Shown here: positions 57,382 through 64,000 of the stretch, piece by piece
How positions within the stretch are numbered: position 1 is the stretch's first letter
How the letters are laid out: each line of letters opens with the position of its first letter
Assembly (NCBI GenBank): GCA_948474755.1
Contig: CAOLHI010002554.1
Span: forward strand, 124,001 to 188,000
Length of the DNA: 64,000 bases
From: Ctenosaura bakeri
Lineage: Eukaryota > Chordata > Lepidosauria > Squamata > Iguanidae
Reading direction: 5' to 3'
The notes under the pieces: model-generated
What the model saw: the letters and a program-made list of their open reading frames with translations, nothing else
Database searches by the model: none
What the model was told of the DNA's origin: nothing
Program-made: the position numbers and the translations under genes

Positions 57382-58013
57382 CTTTTTGTCAAATTTGACA
57401 ATCTACAGGCAGAAATTGAACTATGTGTGGGCGCATATGCTAAGTTTCCATTGCAACTACCTCCAGATCATTAATAATAAAAAATATGAATCATCATAAT
57501 AAAGTGAAACAGAACTATTTGAAATTATTTCAGAAGAAGATGCCTTTCTCTCCCTTTCTTTTGTGTTATAATGTTCAGTATTATCTCTATCACTGTGCAT
57601 ACACAGAAAATTTTCCATCTAGTCACAATTAGGGAGCTAAGAAAATTGTTAATTGCAGATGATGTACAAATAATGTAAACAAACTTTTAAACAGTAAATT
57701 ACATAGAATTATATGTTGTCTTGGGAATGTTAGTTACAGTATTTGTTTTATGTCAGTGCAATGTTATTATAAGTCATTGTGTATGATAGGGATGTGTGTC
57801 ATCTATTTTGTGAAACTGTGTTTTCCTTTCTGTATTTCTTTTGGTTCTCCTTTTTTTCTTCTGTTCTATTTTTATAAAGATAATTTATATATAAAAAAGT
57901 AAATTTCTGACTTGCTGGGGTTTGGAACATATTGCTACTGAAATGTTTCTAAAATACCAAACAATGAGTCAAATATTGTTGAATAAGATTTATTTTTTTG
58001 TCCATGTTATTCA
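57382..58013. other. Unassigned AT-rich, unique-looking DNA
   Basis: No repeat or gene recognised. Confidence 0.5.
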
Positions 58014-58163
58014 GATTCCAAATTTGAAGGAAACCAGTGTGAACCAACCTATGCCAGCAATTATGACAATTAGCAGTTCATGCAGTGTGGAAGCTACTGG
58101 ATTTCAACAAGAAATTGGATATAAATTTGATGGCATTTCCAACTTTTACAAAGAAAGGAGGTT
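58014..58163 (+). CDS. Exon-like segment of unknown gene
   Basis: A pyrimidine-rich 'tttttttgtccatgttattcag' acceptor precedes an open frame 'IPNLKETSVNQPMPAIMTIS' ... 'EIGYKFDGISNFYKERR', about 50 codons. It ends at plausible donors (GAG/gttggt at 58158 or TTG/gtgagg at 58163). Composition is protein-like and unlike the transposon frames around it. I do not recognise the protein. It could be chance; the downstream segment at 59384 on the same strand adds modest support. Confidence 0.3.
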
Positions 58164-59190
58164 GGTGAGGAGCACTAGGTTGTGTGTTTTAAATTTGGCT
58201 TTGCATTTTAAATGATATTTGCAGAATAAAAAAAAAATTTGGTTTTCAGGTTTCCCTCTGGCATCCACATAAAATTAATTGCATATTGTTATTTCTGACC
58301 CTTTCCTCCTTACCAATTTGAAATGTTATTTAGTTCCTTTCCTATCTTGTATATAGTTAAACGTCCACATTTCATTTCAATCAGAGCCCAGTGGAACTCA
58401 AATTTTATTTTGAAGTCATGAAAGGTTTTCGTAAAGAAGGAAGGAAAAAAAATTCACCATCAGCAATGAGGAGTTGTTTTTCCTCCCTTCCGCTTCCTTT
58501 TACTATTTTATATTTTCCCCTGTAAACATTCAGTCAGTCCCACCAGGGGAAAGCTTAGTTGGTTAGTTTGAAATGAGCTTGCTGTTGCCTTTTAAGTGTC
58601 TTTAGAAATCCAAGAACCTGAGCCAAAATTAGGTAGAGAGCAGAATGTTTCCTTTCTGTGGGACAAAACACATGCGAAGGTGCCAGTAGGTGGTCATAGT
58701 TCAGAGGCTTCAAAATGCAGATTAAGCTTAGCTGAGGCTTTCCAAACCTATTTCAACCCTGTTGAAGTCCAAAATAAATTCACACCTCCTCATTTCTATC
58801 CTATTAATCAATCAGTTCAAGAAACTACAGTCTGTGGTGGGTATTGGTCAGAGGCTCATCTGTTCGCTTAGGCTGATGCACAGAATGAATGTTTTCTTAT
58901 ATTTTAAAATTAATTTTATTTCCTATATTTATACTTCTTTTTTTCCCCTCAAGAACACAACCTGTTGTCAGGGAGGGCATAAATTTAAAAAGTTAAAATA
59001 ACATCATATTCCACTATTTATTTCTTTTTCAAAAATCAAAATAGCAATCTAAAAAAAATAGAATAAAAATGTGAAGGCAGCTTTGTACAAATGTACAATA
59101 AGAGGATTTATTTTTTCATTTGGCTCTGTAGAAGTTTCTAAGTTTAGGCCAACAAACATAACTGAAACCCATTCCTTCCAAGCACAAAGA

Positions 59191-59195
<5 letters not shown>
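58164..59195. other. Unassigned, unique-looking DNA
   Basis: No repeat recognised. Frames at 58596-58871 have no supporting context. Confidence 0.5.

Positions 59196-59256
<61 letters not shown>
59196..59256. repeat. (TC)n microsatellite
   Basis: About 30 TC units, nearly perfect. It explains the poly-Ser-Leu open frame reading through it. Confidence 0.95.
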
Positions 59257-59258
<2 letters not shown>

Positions 59259-59383
59259 GCAGAATCCTACATGAAATTGTACTGCAGGGGAAGGGGAGTG
59301 ATGATATTTAAATGTTCCTTTAAAAAAACCATTCTCAACCTCCTTTCCTTACAGATTTTAGAATCAAAATTTTGTCTTTCCAG

Positions 59384-59688
59384 GATATTTGCTATGGCCC
59401 GACACAGATCTTGCTGGGCTTCTTGATGGTGAAATGCGACACTGGAAAGAGACTCAGGCACAGCCTGGGAACATGCATATTACGTTATGGAAGTGGGCAG
59501 AGGATTCTTTGGACTTGGTTGTTAAAAGAAAACAAACTTGGGGCAAGAGGCAGTCAAAACCATCCAAATATTTCTCCATGTTCTTGGAATTATGTGATCA
59601 GGACATTTTAAAAGAAATTGTTATGGGTGTCCATTTTCCCATTAAAAAGATTTGTTGGAGGAAACTTCTCAAGTACATGCAATGTTGA
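59384..59688 (+). CDS. Exon-like open frame of unknown gene
   Basis: After 'ttttgtctttccag' an open frame of about 100 codons runs to a TGA at 59686-59688. It contains 'WPDTDLAGLLDGEMRHWKET', 'GNMHITLWKWAEDSLDLVVK' and 'YFSMFLELCDQDILKEIVMG'. The balanced composition with four Trp and amphipathic helices suggests genuine coding origin rather than random AT-rich DNA. No start is required if it is an internal or last exon; a GT follows CTCAA at 59673. Not recognised; a decayed retroelement frame remains possible. Confidence 0.35.
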
Positions 59689-59767
59689 CATTCAGATTGT
59701 GTCTAATTTTTTCTTAAGTGAACAAAATTACAAATGCCTTTACACACCTTATTGTCCCAGCAATTTT

Positions 59768-60719
59768 TATTACCCTGATTTCTGGGGTCCCTTGGGGGAC
59801 ACCTCAACGTGCTCGAAATAATAGGGAATGGAAACTAGCCAGAGCACAAGCAATAGCAATGCGAGAGGCTAGTGAGATCTTTGAACCCAATTTTTACGGG
59901 GTCAGGCCAAGCCAAAAACCAAGCAGAATTGTCTAACAAATGATTATATTGAGGGGAATTCACTCATGCATGCACACAAGATACACCCAGTCACACATTC
60001 ACACAAGAGCTAGCTGAAAGAGAAAGGAAGGAAAAATCATAGAGAGGCTGAGGAGTTTGGGGGATTTATAATTACCAGTCCAGAAGAATAGTGAAGAGAA
60101 GAAATGTATTTTGGCTTAGATAGGACCCAAGGACAGTCCTCACTCAGGAGCCAGATGGACGGAGTGACGGGTAGATCATCAAGAGACTGCACTGGGTCTC
60201 CTCAAACCAGGGATATTTATACCCTGAAGATGGCTTGTGGCTGTGAAGGTTCCAGATGCAAGACAAAGGGAACCTGTTGTGGACAATGAATCTTTCGCCT
60301 GTTGATGGGCTTCATGCTTTGATTGACAAAGACATGATGGGTGTTGTAATAGCTGTCTATTGTGGGTGCTGTGAGGTAAGAGGAAAGAATCCAGGTCAAT
60401 CAGTATCCTGGTGGGCTCCTCACAGTTGGATTCCCTGGAAAATTCCAGCTTCTGTTTAAGCCTATTATCCACAGGAATGGTGTGTATTTGCCTGACAAAT
60501 GACTCAGTCTTACCTGGAGGAATTTTGGAGTTGACCTATGCTTCTCACATTTACAGTTAAATTCTTTCCCTCACTCGGTTTGACCTCTCTGTCACCTCTC
60601 AGGCTTGAATTTGATATTAGAGCCAATAAAACATGTTACCAATTACATATGATGCCAATTAGGTATGGTGCCCATCCAAACCATACTGATATTGGAGACC
60701 CCCAGAGCGGGGCCTTACA
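59768..60719 (-). mobile_element. LTR-B related LTR
   Basis: The left end TATTACCCTGATTTCTGG is a one-base variant of the TGTTACC end, and its first 150 bp match the LTR-A copy at 24543. The block around 59955-59985 is the complement of the LTR-B copy at 22640-22672. On the minus strand TATAAATATCC lies near 60214. The right end near ...GGCCTTACA at 60719 is provisional and no target duplication was confirmed. Confidence 0.7.
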
Positions 60720-61027
60720 CTACCACCAGAAAACACCTGAATTAAAAAGAAAAAAAATCCCCAAAATACTTGCCAAAACTTAAAAAAAAAACCATGACTG
60801 GTCTGATCTACACATTTGGGCATTATTTTTATTTTGGCCTGCAGTAACTTGCAGAAGTCATTAAAACAGGGCAGGGATCATGTAGTTCTGCATGTCATTG
60901 AACTGAACCTCCTAACAACTCAGCCAGTATAACCAATGGCAAGCCATACTGGGAGCTGCAGTATCAATAACACTGCCTCAGAGTGTGGTGGAGTCTCTTT
61001 CTTTGGATGTTTTTAAACAGATACTGC
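60720..61027. other. Unassigned spacer
   Basis: A-rich at 60730-60790. Nothing recognised, apart from 'cagagtgtggtggagtctctttctttgga' near 60976-61004, which resembles the CR1 3' UTR and could be a tiny CR1 remnant. Confidence 0.4.
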
Positions 61028-61197
61028 GGCCATTTCCACACCAGACAGTTCTAGCGCTATATTAGCATCCTATGGAATCCTGGGGTTTGCAGTTTTGGGA
61101 GGGGCTGGCCAGCCCTCCTGAAACTACAAACCCCAGGATTCCATAGGATGTTGAAAGTGGAATAATAGCGCTATAACAGTCTAGTGCAGAACTGGCC
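61028..61197. mobile_element. Short palindromic hAT-like MITE, complete
   Basis: 170 bp. GGCCATTTCCACACCAGAC at the left, GTCTAGTGCAGAACTGGCC at the right. 'tcctatggaatcctggggtt' and its exact complement form the inner arms, so the whole element can fold into one hairpin. Same family as 35965 and 42694. Confidence 0.85.
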
Positions 61198-61569
61198 TGT
61201 GACATGTTCTGCTACTCTGTTTCTCTCAAGAAGACACACAGGTATTTTCCATGGCATTTATTGAGGGACAGAATGCTAAGTTCAAACAATTGCTGTAGTA
61301 AATAATTTACATCACACATTGAATTAAATAGGGAAGCCCACTCCCCCTCATGCATGATGCCGATTGGTAGATTTTCCAGGTTTATGTCTCTCTTAAACTT
61401 CAGTTTTTCCCCACGGCAACCTCTCCATATGTTTTGATCCCTGCATCCTCTGTGTAACCTTTATTATCCTTCCTCCAGGTATCTTGCTTAACACTGCACA
61501 GGTGCTCAGAGTCATTCTATTACTCCCCCCTTTTAATTTTTTTGATCCCTCTTTGTTACTTCCAGTATG
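61198..61569. other. Unassigned spacer
   Basis: 61198-61340 contains 'ctgctactctgtttctctcaa' and 'acacacaggtattttccat', similar in reverse to 20790-20840, so one more unclassified dispersed repeat is likely. Confidence 0.4.
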
Positions 61570-61790
61570 GCACTGTAGGTGAGGACCCCCAGATATCACT
61601 TTGATATCAAACAATTCGGCCTCAGCTGGAATGGTTTTCAGTCTCCACACTCCACGTGTTTGCCTGAGAGAGGGAAGTAACCTAGCAAGATCTTTCCACT
61701 TATGTTTACCAATACTTTTGCAGGGAAAAACCAGTCAGAGAATCTAAAGTAAACAAAATTGTGTTTTATTAGGGGATGGTAATACAAGAC
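61570..61790. mobile_element. Head-to-head join of LTR-A and LTR-B pieces
   Basis: 61575-61665 matches the plus-strand start of LTR-A ('atcactttgatatcaaacaa', 'ccacgtgtttgc'; compare 56540-56600). From about 61667 the sequence instead matches the minus-strand 3' part of the other LTRs ('gggaagtaacctagcaagat', then a complement of AATAAAA at about 61765). The two pieces are in opposite orientation with no gap. Confidence 0.6.
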
Positions 61791-63088
61791 TCTGCCACAA
61801 ACCCAGATGCCAGCTGTGTCCCCACGTATACTTTTGGAGCAATATTACAGTGGGCAATAATATTTCTCACTGAATCAGAAGTAAATTTACTTCCTCTTCC
61901 TCCAATATGAAATATACCATTCAATGACAGCAAAGTTCCTCTAAACTGGACAAACAGCATAGTTTCCATGCAAGAGGATTAATGGACACAAATCTGACAT
62001 TAGAAATGGCAATATCCAAATACCAGAGGCAGAACATTTCAACCTTCCTGGACACATGGTAAATGATTTATATGTTGCAGTTCTTGAACAAGGAAATTAC
62101 AAAGGGAAGCTAGAAAGAAAAACTGCTCAATTGAATTATATTCACAAATTCCTTCCATTAGCAGAGGCATGAACAAAGGCAATTGCATGTTACAGATAAG
62201 AATCCTTGCTACTGCACTGGGACAAAGTTCTGGGGGTGTGGCTATCTGAAGTGGCAAGACAGCATGGAGCTGAGAGGAAAAAAATATATAAATACTTGTA
62301 GGTGTTTTGATTCCTTCAGTGACAGCCCACCAAGGAGCTAGGGAGTCTAGTCTCTTAGTCAGAGAATGTGACTGGTTTGAGAAGTTTAGTTCCCAGTGGA
62401 ACCCTAGTGAGATGCAGAAGAGTAATTAAGGAGCTGGTTAGAGAGTGTGACCTAGATTGTGGGGTTGAGCCTTTGGTGAGAGTCTAGCTAAAGTGCTGTT
62501 ATATAATAATCATGCCTTTTATGAAAGTCTAAAGATATAATTGAACTGTTCTTGAGCTGTGAGTTAACTGTCAATAAAGTCTGAAGAGTGCACTGAGCAA
62601 ATATATCCACACTGAACTGCATATGGATCCTAATACACTACCTTATTTTAATTTTAATCTTAATAAATGTTACAGTTTATTTTTGCAAACATTGACCTGG
62701 TTCAATTTGTATACATTGAAAAACCTCACCCTTTTAGGCAAAAGGTGCATCATGGGTGGGGAGGCAGAGCAGTATGGAATAGACAGGGTGCCTTACCAGA
62801 CTGGGAATTGCCACACCAATAAGGGAGAAGTAAGGGCCTGTTGCGTGCACATATAGCAAGAGGAACCTTCTCAGAGAGAGTTTTGAGCCCTGGGAAAACT
62901 GACTTTTGGTTAGCAGATTTATTGCATTTAGATATCAGTACTAATCGATCACTGTAAAATTCTGAAAACCTGTGTCACATTGTGCATTTGAAAACTTTAG
63001 GAAAAGGGTCATGATTTGCAAATTTCTGTATTCTATTACATTCGCTCCAACTCCCACAACTGTGTAAATATACTTTATACCAAGTATT
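61791..63088. other. Unassigned, possible further LTR
   Basis: A TATATAAATAC at 62285-62295 and a CAATAAAG at about 62573 are spaced as in a plus-strand LTR, but I could not define ends or find a target duplication. The frame at 62623-62856 is not recognised. Confidence 0.35.
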
Positions 63089-64000
63089 TCATCCTCTCAT
63101 CTGTCCCTCAGTCTTCCCCTGCTCTTTCTTTTTCTTAGTTTTCAGCAAATCCGTCAGTGGCAAGGCAACCTGAGCAAAATTGGGGATGAACTGCTTATAG
63201 CAATTTGCAAAGCCTAGGAAAGCTTGCAGTTGTCTATGTGTCCTGGGTGGTTTCCAGTCCAACACGCTCTTAACTTTGGCTTGGTCCATCTCTATACCTT
63301 TATCAAATATACAATATCCCAAATAATCTACTCTTTTGATATGAAACTCACATTTAGATATTTTAAAGTACAATCTGTTTTCCCACAATTGAGTTAACAT
63401 TTTCCTCACTAGCACTACATGTTCTTCATAGGTTTTTTGCTGTAGATCAGCTTGTCATCTAGGTAAACTAGAACTCTTTTATATAAATGTTCGCGCAAAA
63501 CTTTCATTTATATTTTCCATGAGCACACCTGTTCAACCTGTTAAAGCAAAAGACATCACAAGGAATTCAAATGCACTTGGGGGATATTAAATACTGTTTT
63601 CCTTTCATTCCCTTCCCATATGTATATTCTGTAGTATGCGTCTCTTAAGTTCAGCTTTGTGACAATACTGCCTGTGGCTAACTGAGCCAGCAGCTCTTTC
63701 ATCAGTGGGATAGTGTATTGGTTGGAGGTACAGCATTTAACCCCATGAAGTCTGTGACCAGTCTCAATGAGACATCTTTCTTTCCTCTAAAGAACACTGG
63801 GGCTGCCATGTTTGCTCAAGATGGCCTGATAAAATCTCTCTTAAAATTCTTATCTATAAAGTCTCTCAGTGCTTCTATCACCTTAGGTGACATAGCATAC
63901 AATTTACTTTTTTGGCAGTGTAGTTCTTGGTTGCAGTTCATTGATGTAGTCTTTTTCATGGTGGGGAGGGAGTTGGTCACACTCAGTCTCAGAAGCCACT
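63089..64000 (-). pseudogene. Ty3/Gypsy reverse transcriptase, runs off the window
   Basis: On the minus strand, from the window edge: 'KKTTSMNCNQELHCQKSK', 'FIRPSWANMAAPVFF' and 'GKKDVSLRLVTDF' are the N-terminal RT blocks. A decayed middle part follows, then VYLDD (catalytic YLDD at 63465-63454). Next is an open frame 63415-63089 with 'KCEFHIKRVDYLGY' and 'QLQAFLGFANCYKQFIPNFA', the start of the connection region. Several stops between 63450 and 63750 disable it. It belongs to a different Gypsy copy from the one at 13.9 kb, and its gag/protease would lie beyond 64000. Confidence 0.88.

Noticed and set aside
1..64000. CRISPR array, operons, ribosome-binding sites, bacterial genes
   Set aside because: No regularly spaced identical repeats with unique spacers and no bacterial gene organisation; all evidence points to vertebrate nuclear DNA.

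Overview
The window looks like a stretch of vertebrate nuclear genome, most probably a squamate reptile. The reasons are the co-occurrence of squamate-type L1, CR1 with an esterase-type ORF1, a tRNA-derived SINE of the type common in lizards, Ty3/Gypsy and Ty1/Copia elements, hAT-like and Tigger-like MITEs, and AT-rich intergenic DNA with (TG)n, (GAT)n and (TC)n microsatellites. I found no complete host gene. Essentially every long open reading frame that makes protein sense belongs to a transposable element, and almost all are broken. Two exon-like segments (about 58.0 and 59.4 kb) are the only weak host-gene candidates.

Layout. 0-3.4 kb: AT-rich DNA with a Tigger-like MITE and a 5'-truncated non-LTR retrotransposon on the minus strand. 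3.6-13.9 kb: a deep nest. An old minus-strand L1 (L1-A) was split by a nearly full-length plus-strand L1 (L1-B, 16-bp target duplication). L1-B then received a minus-strand LTR fragment, a short L1 tail and a solo LTR. 13.9-17.4 kb: pol of a chromodomain Ty3/Gypsy element with its 3' LTR. 17.4-20.4 kb: mostly unassigned DNA and a CR1 tail. 20.9-23.3 kb: Gypsy gag-protease split by a solo LTR. 24.5-31.2 kb: solo LTR, SINE tail, a Tigger-like element with a MITE inside it, an LTR and another MITE. 31.2-35.1 kb: a minus-strand Ty1/Copia element with 5' LTR, half-tRNA-iMet primer site, gag, protease and integrase, interrupted by a CpG-rich insert and by a solo LTR. 35.4-48.7 kb: SINE, MITEs, an L1 fragment, four solo LTRs, and a possible fold-back structure. 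48.7-53.6 kb: two nearly identical CR1 copies in inverted orientation. 53.6-57.4 kb: an unassigned LTR-retroelement 3' part plus a solo LTR. 57.4-64 kb: unique-looking DNA, LTR pieces, a MITE and a Gypsy reverse-transcriptase fragment running off the end.

Two recurring LTR families are labelled here for convenience. LTR-A is about 850-915 bp with TGTTAC...GTAACA ends. LTR-B is about 850-950 bp; its downstream end resembles LTR-A but its upstream half differs. Most copies are solo LTRs with 4-bp target duplications, so the window records repeated insertion followed by LTR-LTR recombination. The genes here do not form a pathway: they are copies of selfish elements whose nesting order gives a relative chronology.
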